64,000 nt of DNA from V1-33 sp039795165 (GCA_039795165.1 JBDKER010000018.1:1-64000); one strand, 5' to 3'. Shown: positions 51,878 through 62,000, counted from the stretch's first letter. Notes: a model not told the origin generated them from the sequence alone. Program-made: numbers and translations.

Positions 51878-53857
51878 TCAGAGGATGAACATGAACTCGT
51901 TTGAGTTGAGGAGGACGTAGAGGATGTTCTTGATGCCCTCGCGGCCTTTTTTGGCTTCCGGGACGAGGAGGTCGAGTTCTGCGGGGGAGGGGTAGCGTGT
52001 GAGGACGGCGAGGAAGGCCGCCTTGACCTTGTCTTCTGGGGAAGCGGCAGCGTCGATGGCCTTGTAGACGACCGCTTTGGATTCCGCGATGATGTTCTTT
52101 TCGACGTGGCCGTTGATGAGCGAGAGGACTTGAGTGACGTCTGATTCGTTGGAACCGCCCTCGATGATTTCGCGGCTGGACTGGCCGAACTTGCGGAGGA
52201 AGTGGTCGGGCGGGGTTGGAGCGGAGAGTTCTGCGGCGCGGAGGAGGCCAGCGTTGTAGCCGCTCCATTTGGCCGAGTCCTTGGTGGCGGCCGCGGCATT
52301 GCTGTCTTTGGCCGACATCATGCTGTCCATCATCATCATGGAGTCACTGCCCTTGCTGGAGGCAGGGGAGTAGGAAATCACCTTGTCGACCCATGCGGAG
52401 ATCTCGGTTGGCTTGAGGTTGGCTACCTCTTTGTAGACATCGTAGACGGATTTACCGAGGTTGCGGCCGCCGACGACAGCGTTTGGATTGAGGGCCGAGC
52501 CTTTGCGGTAGTCGATGTCCGGGACCACGAGGGTGGCCATGGAGTCCCAGACCTGTTCTGCGCTCATGCGGCGGACGGCGCGGCCGTGGAAGGTGTAGGG
52601 CATGCGGGGGTCGACCGGATTGGCATTGGTGCCGAGGGCGTAGGTTCTGGTGCTGAAGAGGACCTTCTGGAAGGCCTTGAGGTCGAAGCCGCAATCCGTG
52701 AGGGTGGACTGGAGAAATTCCATGACCGCCGGGTTGCTGATGACGGTGCCGGGGGATTCGCGGGTGCCTTCGACGAATTTGTCGACTGGTTCGAAGAGGC
52801 CGATGCTCATGGTACGTTTCCACATGCGGTTGGCCATGAGCATGGAGAAGCGTGGGTTATCGGGCGAGGTGACCCATTTGGCGAACTTCTCGCGGGCGTC
52901 GTCGATGGGTTTGTTCGAACCGTTGCGGGCACCGGGGAAGAGGGATTTGGCTTTGACGAGTTCGTCTGGTTTGCCGCCCTTTCCTTTGAAGTCCATGGGG
53001 AGCTTGATGACGCCGTCTCCGCCTCCGGCGACGCCGAAGTCGTAGATGTTGTCCATGAGCCAGCGGTAGATTTCGCGCTTCTTGGGGTCGGGGTTCTCGT
53101 TTTTGCCGTTGTACTGTTCGTTGACGTACTTGCGGCGTTCGTCATTCGAGCCCGTGCTCATGCCGTGGGTGAAGGCGGCCATTTCGTAGAAGTCGGTCTG
53201 CTTCCATTTGTCGTAGGGGTGGTCGTGGCACTGGGCGCATTCGATGTGGGTTCCGAGGAAAATGCGCGTGGTATTCGCCATGTTGTCGAGGGGCATGCCG
53301 CGGTCGCGTTCGAAGTAGCCGACGGCGCCTTTGCCTTCTTCCCAGCCGCCGCCGGAGGTGGTGAGGAGTTCGGAGGTCATTTTGTCCCATGGCTTGTTGG
53401 TGGCGACGCTTTCGCGGATCCAGCGGAGGTAGGGGACGCCGCTGCGGGTGCCGTCGCCGAGGCGGGAAGTGGCGCGGAGGAGGTCAGCGAAGTAATTGTA
53501 CATGTGGCTGACGTAGCCTTCCGAGTCGAGGAGGCGGCTGATGAGCTTCTCGCGTTTGTCTGGGGAGGAATCGTCGAGGAAGGCCTTGGCTTCCTCGTGG
53601 GAGGGGATGCGGCCGATGGCATCGAGGTAGATGCGGCGGAGCCAGCGGGAGTCGTCGGCGGCGGGAACTGGGGTTACCTTGGCTTTCTGGAAGCCGGTGC
53701 CGACGCGTTTATCGATTTCGAGGGCGGTCTTGCGGATCCATTCCTGATCGTTACTGAAGTCTGTCTGTTTGCGGGCCAGTTGGGCGTGGCTGGAGAGGCT
53801 GAGGGCCGCGGCGGCGAAGGCGGTGGCGGCGCGGAGAGAGAGGTGGATCCTGATCAT
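51878..53857 (-). CDS. DUF1549/DUF1553 secreted protein with CxxCH
   Basis: A 659-residue protein with a signal peptide (cleavage near SHA). DUF1549 (about 45-270) includes WLRRIYLDAIGRIPSHEEAK and IFLGTHIECAQCHDHPYDKW with a CxxCH haem or metal motif at about 207-211. DUF1553 (about 330-620) includes NPRFSMLMANRMW and RRMSAEQVWDSM. A Met-rich, low-complexity insert (SDSMMMMDSMMSAKDSN) lies at about 500-520. It is the first gene of the trio (DUF1549, DUF1501, cytochrome/LRR), typical of Planctomycetes and Verrucomicrobiota; the function of this pair is not established. Confidence 0.9.
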   Translation of the reverse strand: MIRIHLSLRAATAFAAAALSLSSHAQLARKQTDFSNDQEWIRKTALEIDKRVGTGFQKAKVTPVPAADDSRWLRRIYLDAIGRIPSHEEAKAFLDDSSPDKREKLISRLLDSEGYVSHMYNYFADLLRATSRLGDGTRSGVPYLRWIRESVATNKPWDKMTSELLTTSGGGWEEGKGAVGYFERDRGMPLDNMANTTRIFLGTHIECAQCHDHPYDKWKQTDFYEMAAFTHGMSTGSNDERRKYVNEQYNGKNENPDPKKREIYRWLMDNIYDFGVAGGGDGVIKLPMDFKGKGGKPDELVKAKSLFPGARNGSNKPIDDAREKFAKWVTSPDNPRFSMLMANRMWKRTMSIGLFEPVDKFVEGTRESPGTVISNPAVMEFLQSTLTDCGFDLKAFQKVLFSTRTYALGTNANPVDPRMPYTFHGRAVRRMSAEQVWDSMATLVVPDIDYRKGSALNPNAVVGGRNLGKSVYDVYKEVANLKPTEISAWVDKVISYSPASSKGSDSMMMMDSMMSAKDSNAAAATKDSAKWSGYNAGLLRAAELSAPTPPDHFLRKFGQSSREIIEGGSNESDVTQVLSLINGHVEKNIIAESKAVVYKAIDAAASPEDKVKAAFLAVLTRYPSPAELDLLVPEAKKGREGIKNILYVLLNSNEFMFIL

Positions 53858-54010
53858 GGTGACGTTGGTTTACCTTGGAATACGACGAAGTTCTGGCAGA
53901 TGACTCCTGAGACTTCCATGAAAGTGACGGAAATCCGGGGAAAAGGCACGCAAAAAGTGGGGATATCCATGGAGTTGCGTCCCTTGTGGACAAGAAGGGA
54001 GGGGTGGTGA

Positions 54011-55102
54011 ATGGGGAGCGGCATGAGAAGTGAAGCGATTGAACTGCTGCGGGAGTTGACGGAGGCGCATGGGGTTCCTGGACATGAGGATGCGGTGAGG
54101 GCGATTTTCCGGCGGAGGCTGGAGGGGATGGGGAAAGTGCGGACGGACCGCCTCGGGAGCATTGTCTGCGAGCGGGAGGGTCCGGTGGGTGGGCCGCGGG
54201 TGTTGGTGGCGGGGCACTGTGACGAGGTGGGTTTTGCGGTGCAGCAGATTACGCCGCGTGGTTTTGTGAAGCTGGTGGCGCTGGGTGGCTGGTGGACGCA
54301 CACCCTTGTGGCGCAGCGGGTGAGGATTCTGACGCGGAGTGGGCGCGAGGTGCTTGGAGTGATTGGATCCACGCCGCCGCATTTTCTGGCAGAAGGTCAG
54401 CGGGACAAGGTGATGGGACTGGAGCAGATGTATGTGGACATCGGGGCAGGGAGCCGGGAAGAGGCGGAGGCCTTTGGGGTGGCGCTGGGGGATCCGGTGG
54501 CTCCGGACAGTGCGTTCACGGCGATGGCGCATCCCGAATTGTTTTTGGCGAAGGCCTTTGATAACCGGGTGGGGATGGCGGCGGCGATTCAGTCGATGCG
54601 GGATCTGGCCGGGCGGTCATTGCCCTGTGCATTATTGGCGGCGGGGTCGGTTCAGGAAGAAGTGGGGTGCCGCGGGGCGGAGACGCTGGGGGCGCTGGTG
54701 CAGCCGGATGTGGCCCTTGTGATGGAAGGGACGCCGGCCGATGACACGCCCGGGATGGACTTGGCCGAGAGTCAGGGTCGCCTAGGTGGCGGGGTGCAGA
54801 TCCGGGTGCTTGATCCGACGGCGATCATGAACCGGAGGCTTGTGGATTTTGTGGTCGGGGTGGCGCGCGAGGCTGGGATCCCGCATCAGGTGGGGGTTCG
54901 GCGGAGTGGGGGGACTGATGCGAAGAGTCTGCAGTTCACGGGGAACGGGGTGCCGTGCGTGGTGCTGGGGACGCCGTCGCGCTACATCCACAGTCATAAT
55001 TCCCTGCTGCATCTGGGGGACTATCTGAGTGCGGTGCGGTTGGTGAACGAAGTGGTCCCGAAGCTCGACGCGGCCACCGTGGCCTCGTTCACCGACTGGT
55101 GA
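54011..55102 (+). CDS. M42-family metallo-aminopeptidase/glucanase-type hydrolase
   Basis: A 363-residue dinuclear-metal peptidase of the FrvX/TET group. Metal and catalytic residues are visible: GHCDEVGF (His), AKAFDNRVGM (bridging Asp), VQEEVGCRGAE (Glu pair) and a terminal IHSHNSLLHLGD (His). EGTPADDTPG matches the family. Cytoplasmic. Start ATG 54011 has GGAGGGG 6 bp upstream; ATG 54023 (MRSEAIELL) with GGGGAG is an equally good start. It is divergent from the DUF1549 gene (153-bp gap), which may hold promoters for both. Confidence 0.92.
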   Translation: MGSGMRSEAIELLRELTEAHGVPGHEDAVRAIFRRRLEGMGKVRTDRLGSIVCEREGPVGGPRVLVAGHCDEVGFAVQQITPRGFVKLVALGGWWTHTLVAQRVRILTRSGREVLGVIGSTPPHFLAEGQRDKVMGLEQMYVDIGAGSREEAEAFGVALGDPVAPDSAFTAMAHPELFLAKAFDNRVGMAAAIQSMRDLAGRSLPCALLAAGSVQEEVGCRGAETLGALVQPDVALVMEGTPADDTPGMDLAESQGRLGGGVQIRVLDPTAIMNRRLVDFVVGVAREAGIPHQVGVRRSGGTDAKSLQFTGNGVPCVVLGTPSRYIHSHNSLLHLGDYLSAVRLVNEVVPKLDAATVASFTDW

Positions 55103-55168
55103 GCCGGTGGGACGGGGAACGGTGACCGCGTGAGTCTGCTGGCAGCGAGGACAGGGTTGGGTCTGAGA

Positions 55169-58168
55169 TCAGTTTACGCGGCGGACTCTGTAGAAGAGTT
55201 TGTCGGCTTGGGCGGGGGCTGAGGTATCGTTGAAGGTGGTGGAACCGGCGAGGCCGGTGACGGTACCTGGGAGGGTGGTCCATGGGCTGCCCGGGCTTGG
55301 AGAGCGCTGGATTTCGTAGGTGGCTCCTGCGGAAGATTCGAAGGTCAGGCTGACATTCCCCGGGCTGGCGACGGCGATGGAGAGGATGCGGAAGGTGGTG
55401 GGGGCGGGTGGCAGGAAGCTGCTGACGCCATTGGTCATGATGGAGCGGATGGCGGATTCCGGGAGGGCGTCGCGGAAGACGGCGACATCGTCCAGTTGAC
55501 CGGTGAAGTAGAAGTTGAGGCCGTCGTCCTGACCGGCTCCGATGTGGAGGGCTTCCTGTTCGGTGGTGCCGTTGGGGCTGTAGCGTGGGAGGGAGGTGGC
55601 GGCGGAAACGGCGGCGGGAGATCCGTCGACGTAGAGAGTTTTGGTATTGGTGGCCGCATTGTAGACGATGGCGAGGTGGCTCCATTGGCCCGTGGTGACG
55701 GCCGGGCCGTCGATGACATCCCAGCCTGGGTTGCCGTCGCCCGACCAGAAGCTCCAGAGACCGGCGGCATCATTGTAGAGGATGTAGCCATGGGTCTGGA
55801 CGCCGGCGCTGACGTCGTCGCGGCTCGTGATGGGCGAAGCGTAGCCACCGCCTGCGAACGTTGGTTTGGCCCAGAGCGTGACTGTGAAGCTGTCTGGGTT
55901 GAGGGCCTTGCTGTAGGGAACGTCGAAGCGGGAGAAGCCATCGAATTCGTGACCACCGCCGGTGGCTGGGGTGGCACCTTCCGAGGGGAAGGGGGTGCCG
56001 GACGCGATGCCGTGGTGGCCGTTGCCGCTGGCGTCGTTGCCGTCTGCGTCGAGGGGCCACCATGCGACGAGCGGGTTGGTGATGGTGACCGTGACGGTGA
56101 TGGGGAGGACGAGCTGCGGGCGTTCCGGGTCATTGGTGACGGCGCGGAGGGTGGTACGGAAGACACCGTCGGCCGCGAGGCGGTTGAAGTTGAGAACGAG
56201 TTCCGTCTGGGATTTCGGGCCGACCGGGCTCGGGTTGGTGGAGACCGAGAAGCTCGCGGCCTGCGGGCCTGAGAATGAGATGTCCGAGAGGTTGAGCGGA
56301 TTGGATTCCCCGCCATTGCCGAGGGGGATGCGGATCGTCTGCGGTGCGTCGACTGGGGGCAGCGGGCCTGCGGTAAAGGTATCCGCGATGGTCAGTTGCG
56401 GATTGCGGACCGTGCCGGTGAGTCGGACGATGCGCGTGGGATTGAGCGGATCGTTGGTGGTGATGGTGAGGAAGGCATCGAGGGGGCCGCTGAATGGGCC
56501 GGGGGCGAGCGAGTAGGTGATGGTGCCCGTGGCTCCCGGGGCGAGGCTGGCTGGTTTCGAGACGACCGAGAGCAGGCTGGCCTGGGCTCCGCCGGGGGAG
56601 ACGTCCGCGATGGTGAGGGTGCGGGTGGCCCCGAGGTTGGCGATTTCGATGGTGCCGGTGGCGGTGGCTCCTGAGGAAGTGATGGCGAGGGAGGGTGGGG
56701 CGGAGAGCTGGGGGTCGACCGACGGGGTGACTTCGAAGGCGACTTCGCCGATGCCGACGCGGTCGCCGCCGGGGCCGGCACCGGTGCCGAAGTAGTTGTC
56801 GAGCGGGGTGAGTTCGACGTAGCGGGCGCGGACGAGTCGGCCGAAGGAGAGGCTGTGGCGTTCTGTGAAGCCGAAGGGCTGGACGAGTTGCGGGGCGAAG
56901 GTGATGGAGGTTCCCATGCCGGCCGGGCCTTCGGCTGCGGTGGCGAAGCGGAGTTTGAAATCCTTCATGCCATTGGCGTTGCCGGTGGAGTAGCCCCAGA
57001 GGCTGATTTCGCTGAGGAGGCGGTCCTCGCCGAGGTCGAAGACGAAGACTGGAGCCGGGTCCGGGAGCGGGCTGAAGTAGTCGCCCGCGCCGCCATTCGG
57101 GTCGTTGGTGACCCAGAGCATGGATCCTCCGGCGCCGGGGAGCTGGTTATGGGGAGCGAGGGAGTCGAAACCGACCCCGATGCCTTGGATGAGGTTCCAT
57201 TCCGGGAAGAAATCGGTCGCCTGGGTCGTGCCTACGACTGAGGTGATCGGGTAGAATTCCGACGGTTTGCGGGCGGTGACGGCGATGGTTTTGGGGGAAG
57301 CCGGGTCATTGCTGACGAGGGTGAGGGTGGCCTCCATGCGGGCTGGTTGGCCGGCGGGGTTGACGCTGATGGTGAGGGTGCCATTGCCGAGCATGCTGAT
57401 GGTGCCCGGGAGGGAGACCAGCGAGAAGGCCGCGGCATGGGGGCCTGAGAAGGTGGCGCTGGTGATGGTGAGGGCCGTCTGACCGGTATTGCCGATGGGG
57501 ATGGCGAGTTCCTCGGGTCCGCCTGAGTTGGCGAAGAGATTGACTGCGGATGGGGCGTCGAGGGTGGCAGTGACGGGGATGGGGCGGTCTTCGAAGGCGA
57601 CTTCGCCGAGGCCGACGCGGTCGCCTCCCGGGGGTTCGATGCCGAAGAAGTTATCGGTGGGGGTGAGTTCGACGTAGCGGGCGCGGACGACCTGGGTGAA
57701 GCTCAGGCTCTGGCGTGGCGTGGCGGGTTTGGTGATGGTGAAGGTCGGGTTGTAGCCGATGGAGACATTGAATCCGTTGGGGCCGTCTGCGGCGGTGGCG
57801 AAGCGGAGGGAGAATTCGCGGGCACCATTGCCATTGCCATCCGAGTATCCCCAGACGCTGATTTCTGAGAGGTCGCGGTCCGTGCCGAGGTCGAAAACGA
57901 GGACCGGAACTGGGAACGGCAGGGGCTCGAAATAGTCGCCTGCGCCGCCATTGGGGGCATTGGTGACCCACGTGAGCGAACTCGTGCGGTTGTGGGGTTC
58001 GGTGGCCTGGAAGCCGACGCCCGGGCCTTCGATGAGGCGGGAAGCCGGGAACAAGTCGGTGGCTGCCGTCGCTGACGAGACCCCGGTGATTGGGAAGAAC
58101 GAATCAGCCGGGAGCGGAACGGTGGCGGCGAGCCAGAGCGTGGAGGCCAGGAAGAGCGGGCGTTTCAT
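55169..58168 (-). CDS. Secreted multidomain protein with discoidin-like and LamG domains
   Basis: A 999-residue protein with a signal peptide (about 1-22). Two discoidin/F5-8-like domains (about 24-195 and 302-490) share the text VVRARYVELTPTDNFFG / LVRARYVELTPLDNYFG and GGDRVGLGEVAFE / GGDRVGIGEVAFE, so they arose by duplication. Three Ig-like/ASPM-type units follow (about 205-300, 500-590, 600-690). A LamG-like jellyroll (about 697-920, NPLVAWWPLDADGND) precedes a C-terminal FN3-like segment (925-999). No catalytic site. Probably a glycan- or surface-binding protein. A single gene, convergent with the M42 peptidase. Confidence 0.82.
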   Translation of the reverse strand: MKRPLFLASTLWLAATVPLPADSFFPITGVSSATAATDLFPASRLIEGPGVGFQATEPHNRTSSLTWVTNAPNGGAGDYFEPLPFPVPVLVFDLGTDRDLSEISVWGYSDGNGNGAREFSLRFATAADGPNGFNVSIGYNPTFTITKPATPRQSLSFTQVVRARYVELTPTDNFFGIEPPGGDRVGLGEVAFEDRPIPVTATLDAPSAVNLFANSGGPEELAIPIGNTGQTALTITSATFSGPHAAAFSLVSLPGTISMLGNGTLTISVNPAGQPARMEATLTLVSNDPASPKTIAVTARKPSEFYPITSVVGTTQATDFFPEWNLIQGIGVGFDSLAPHNQLPGAGGSMLWVTNDPNGGAGDYFSPLPDPAPVFVFDLGEDRLLSEISLWGYSTGNANGMKDFKLRFATAAEGPAGMGTSITFAPQLVQPFGFTERHSLSFGRLVRARYVELTPLDNYFGTGAGPGGDRVGIGEVAFEVTPSVDPQLSAPPSLAITSSGATATGTIEIANLGATRTLTIADVSPGGAQASLLSVVSKPASLAPGATGTITYSLAPGPFSGPLDAFLTITTNDPLNPTRIVRLTGTVRNPQLTIADTFTAGPLPPVDAPQTIRIPLGNGGESNPLNLSDISFSGPQAASFSVSTNPSPVGPKSQTELVLNFNRLAADGVFRTTLRAVTNDPERPQLVLPITVTVTITNPLVAWWPLDADGNDASGNGHHGIASGTPFPSEGATPATGGGHEFDGFSRFDVPYSKALNPDSFTVTLWAKPTFAGGGYASPITSRDDVSAGVQTHGYILYNDAAGLWSFWSGDGNPGWDVIDGPAVTTGQWSHLAIVYNAATNTKTLYVDGSPAAVSAATSLPRYSPNGTTEQEALHIGAGQDDGLNFYFTGQLDDVAVFRDALPESAIRSIMTNGVSSFLPPAPTTFRILSIAVASPGNVSLTFESSAGATYEIQRSPSPGSPWTTLPGTVTGLAGSTTFNDTSAPAQADKLFYRVRRVN

Positions 58169-58324
58169 GGAGGTGTGGTGGTTTCAGGGCTTGGGCTTGA
58201 GCGGGAAACGGGAGGGATGCCGTGCGCACGTTGGGAGGGAGGCAGGAATGGTGCCGGAATCGGCAGGAAATCGGCAAGATGCCAAATTCACCGGAAACAC
58301 GGGTAACCAGCGGTGAGATTCCGG

Positions 58325-58366
58325 TGAAAAAGAAGCGCCGTTCCCCCCCGGTGGGAGAACGGCGCT
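58325..58366 (-). terminator. Intrinsic terminator of the EF-hand gene
   Basis: AGCGCCGTTC (58334-58343) pairs perfectly with GAACGGCGCT (58357-58366). On the minus strand the stem is followed by TTCTTTTTC. It lies about 135 bp beyond the EF-hand stop, so the 25-bp tandem repeat is inside that transcript's 3' untranslated region. Confidence 0.8.
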
Positions 58367-58380
58367 CTGATTGGAACTCA

Positions 58381-58493
58381 GGCCTTGATGGCCGGCTGAA
58401 GCCAGGGCCTTGATGGCCGGCTGAAGCCAGGGCCTTGATGGCCGGCTGAAGCCAGGGCCTTGATGGCCGGCTGAAGCCAGGGCCCTGATGGCC
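58381..58493 (-). repeat. Tandem 25-bp repeat, four copies plus a partial
   Basis: The 25-bp unit begins at 58381, 58406, 58431 and 58456 in identical copies; a fifth, partial copy with one change starts at 58481 and ends at 58493. Read as minus-strand RNA, each unit can form a 5-bp stem with tetraloop (CTGGC-TTCA-GCCGG) followed by GGCC-ATCAA-GGCC. The unit is not a multiple of three. It lies between the EF-hand stop codon and that gene's terminator. Confidence 0.9.
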
Positions 58494-58499
58494 TTGGGT

Positions 58500-58898
58500 T
58501 TACTTGGCTTCGGCGGCTGGGGCGTCGGCCTTGGGGGCTTCGGCTTTCGGGGCTTCGCCTTCTGGTTTCGGGCCGCCTGGCTTTTTGGGGCCGCGGGTTT
58601 TGAATTCTTCGAGGGTGAGTTTGCCGTCGCTGTCCTTGTCGAGGCGTTTGAACATTTCTTCGGCCTTGGTGGCGTCTTTTTTGCCTTGGGGACCGGCTTT
58701 GAATTCGTCGAGGGAGACCGAGCTATCGGCGTTGGTGTCGAGTTTCTTGAATTGGGCTTCCGGGTTGGGGCGCTGGCCTTTGCCTGCTCCGGGTCCTTTG
58801 CCTGCGCCGGGTCCGCGGCCGGGTTTACCGGGTTTTCCTTCGGCTTGGGCGAAGGCGAGGGCAGGGACGACGAGGAGGGCGAGGAGGATGGATTTCAT
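58500..58898 (-). CDS. Secreted EF-hand calcium-binding protein
   Basis: A 132-residue protein with a signal peptide (MKSILLALLVVPALAFA). A Gly/Pro/Lys-rich linker (about 20-46, PGAGKGPGAGKG) leads to two canonical EF-hands: DTNADSSVSLDE (54-65) and DKDSDGKLTLEE (87-98), each ending in the Glu that completes the calcium site. The C-terminal tail is Ala/Pro/Lys/Glu repeats (PKAEAPKADAPAAEAK). Such small secreted EF-hand proteins are common in this group; binding partners unknown. Start ATG 58898. Its 3' UTR carries a tandem repeat and ends at the terminator 58325-58366. Confidence 0.88.
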   Translation of the reverse strand: MKSILLALLVVPALAFAQAEGKPGKPGRGPGAGKGPGAGKGQRPNPEAQFKKLDTNADSSVSLDEFKAGPQGKKDATKAEEMFKRLDKDSDGKLTLEEFKTRGPKKPGGPKPEGEAPKAEAPKADAPAAEAK

Positions 58899-59049
58899 GA
58901 GGTGGAGGGAGATGGTGATCTCTGGTTCAGGGGTAGTTGTGTATATTGCTGATGGGGTTGGGCTGTGTTCAGCGTCCCCAATGTTCATGGCGACGCAGGG
59001 GGGTGTCCCGTTACACGTGATTGCGGAAAATCGTGATTCTGCCGGGTTT

Positions 59050-62000
59050 TCACTGGGCCGCGGTGATGGCTTCGCGGAAGGATTCGGGGAACTGGGACCA
59101 TGCGTCGCCGAGTGCGGTGGTGGTGGTTTTGGTGTCGATGGACTTGCCGGCGTCCGTGGGGTTGGCGAAGTCATTGGCCGCGAGGGTGAGGCTGAGGTGG
59201 CCTGATTTGATGCCTTGGGGTGACTGGCAGAGGGCGACGGTGAGGACATTGTCCGTGGCGACATCCGGTTTCCATGAGGTGGTGACGGTGGAGACGCGGG
59301 ATTTGCGGATCGTGGGGGTGAGGGAGCCGGGTGGGAGGTCGACGCGGTGGATGGGGTTGCCATTGAGCCAGATGGCGCAGGCGTCGTCGGCGGAGATGGT
59401 GGCGACGAGGCTACGGACGGTGGCGGGATCGGCTTTGAAGCGGAAGCGGAACCAGCGGAGGCTAGCTGGGGTGAGGGCCGACGTGATGGCGGGGGCACCG
59501 GGAAGTGATCCCCAGCCGGCAGGTCCGGTGGTGCGTGGCCATGAGGAATCGTCGAAGTCCGGGCGGATGGCATCGGCTTCCGAAGGGATCGAATTATCCG
59601 GGTTGGTGGAGGCCTCCGATTTGAGGGTGATGAGTTCGACGGGGGCGGCGGGGTCGTGCGCGGCGATGCGGGCGGTGCGGAGTTCGGCTGTGATGCTGGC
59701 GAGGAGGGCGGCGGTTTCGGCATTGGGGGAACGCGAGCCGAGGCGGCTGGCGATGGACCATGCCATCGAGAGCGAGGTTGCGGCGTCGCTGTGTTTGCCG
59801 AGTCGGGTCTGGGCTTTGGCGGCCGTTTCGAAGGCGACGGCGGCGGTTTTCCAGAGTGCGAGGTCGTCCGGGGCCTTGGCGAGGCTTTCGGCGACTGGAG
59901 CGAGGGCGGCGCGGAGGCCTCCGGTGGTGAAGGCGACCTGCTGGGCGAGGGCGGCCTTGAGGTTGGAGATGCGGTTGCGGGTGGCTTCCGGGACCGAGGC
60001 TTCCGCGAGGGTGGCGTCCGGCAGAGAAGCGAGGGCTGCGAGGGCGTCGTCGAACTTCGTGGCACGGTCGAGGATTTCGGCCCGGGCGAGAGTGAGGGCG
60101 GCGGTGGCCGATGGAGAATCCTGGGGGGCGGCCGACTGGGCTTTGGCGAGGGCAGCGAGGGCGTCGTCTGTTTTTCCGGCATCGGCCATGAGGACCGCGA
60201 GTTCCATGGCGGTGCGGCCATGGCGCGGGTAGGTTTCCATGAGGCCGGGGCTGGCGGTGACGAGGTCGGCCGCCGTGAAGATCCCGGCGGTGACGAGCGG
60301 GGCGAACCATGGCGATTCCGCCTTGTCCGGGCCGGGCCATGCGATGGGTTGGTCGAGTGTGCGGAGGAAGAGGGAGGTCTGCGGGACCTTGGTATCCTCG
60401 GCGATGCTGGGCCATGTGGCGAGGGCAGCCGTGAAATCGTTCGGCAGGTTGAGCGATTCGAGGGCGCGGGCGAGGCCGGTGCGGATGCGTTTCGGGGTGG
60501 AGGCGGCTTCTGCGGCGAATTCGTCCATGCGGTCGTCGGCGGCGTGCTGGAGCATCGAGCGGAGGAGGCGGCGGCCGAGTGGGGTTTCGAAGGATCCCTG
60601 GTTTTCCTCTACGAGGGCGACGGCGCGCCATGCCTTGCGGAGGCGGCTTCGTCCGGCGGCGTCGGCGGATTTCCAGAAGGTGGGAGAGGCCTTTTCGCAG
60701 GCTGGGTAGATGGCGCGGATGGCTTCGCGGAGGTAGCCCGACTGACGGCTGGCGGCATTGGCTCCGATTTGTTCCATGGTGGTGCAGAGGGCGTCGAGGT
60801 CGCCTTTTTCGAGCCGGCCATTGAGGCTGGCGGTGAAGAGGCGGATGCGGCGGCTGCGCTGCTGGGATTCCTCGACCTGGGAGATGGTGCCGAGGGTTTG
60901 CTGGGCGGCCCATGCATCGATCTGTGGGGCGACGAGCGTGATGGCTTCCGGTTCTTCGAGGAAGATGCCGAGGCAGCGTTCGAGGGCGAGCGGGTTGCGG
61001 AAGGTGGCCGGCATGCGGGCGGCGAGTTCGCGCAGGCGTTCCTTGCGGGTGGGAGGTTTCTCCGGGGTGGTGACCGAGGCCAGGGAGGGATCGTCCGGGA
61101 TGCTGGCGAGGACGGTGGCGGCGGAGAAGCGTTCGTCTTCCGAGTCGAATCCCGCGAGGAATTCCGCGCGGGCTTTTTCCTGATCTGGGAGCCATGTGGC
61201 GGAGTTCTGGCGTGGGGTGCTGAAGAGTTCCTCGCCGCCCGAGCGGAAGATGCGGCGGGCCAGTTCGTGGCGGCCCGAGGTGACGAAGCGGTGGAGCCAG
61301 CCACTGTCGGCGATGCCGCGGGCTGAGGTCATCAGTTTCGTGAGGGTGGCATCGTCGTTGAGGCGGAGGGCGATGGGGACGATGTGGCGGAGGATTTCGG
61401 GGTCGCCTGGCTGTGGTCCGCGGTAATTGAACGATCCGCGCGGGTTCTGGCGGGCGGCGGTGGCGCGGGACCATCCCGAGAGGAGGGATTCGGCGAGGGG
61501 GCGGTCCGTTTCCGAGAATTCGGCTGAGCCTGAGGATTCGAGGAAGGCGCTGAGGATGGTGGTGGTGTGGCTGGAAGTGACGGGCACCTGCTGCTGCCAT
61601 GCCGAGGCGAGGAGGGAGGCGAGGTGGCGGTGGAGGTCCGGGGAGCCTGGGTGGGTGGTGGTGCCGTTGCGTTTTTCGAGGAGGGCCGGGGCGACGCTGA
61701 GGCGGACCGCGAGGGGAGCCGTGTCGCTGAGGAGCCATGGTTCCACGACGCTGAAGAGAGGATCCGTGTCGGCGGCGGGGAGGCTGCCGTCCTTTGGTTT
61801 GGCGCTCGCGAAGCGTTCCGCGGCATTGATGAGGGCCGCGACTGGCTGGTCCGGGTCGCTGCCGACGGCGCGTTCCGCGAGCAGTTTGCGGTCGGTTTCG
61901 TCATTCCGGTTCGGGATCTGGGCGAACGAAGCGACGAGCCCGGCCGAGAGGGCGGGGAGGTGTGGGCCTGCGGCTGCGGCGACTTGGGCCATGCGGTCCT

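Noticed and set aside
58381..58493. Possible CRISPR array
   Set aside because: The 25-bp units are directly contiguous with no unique spacers, and no cas genes are present.
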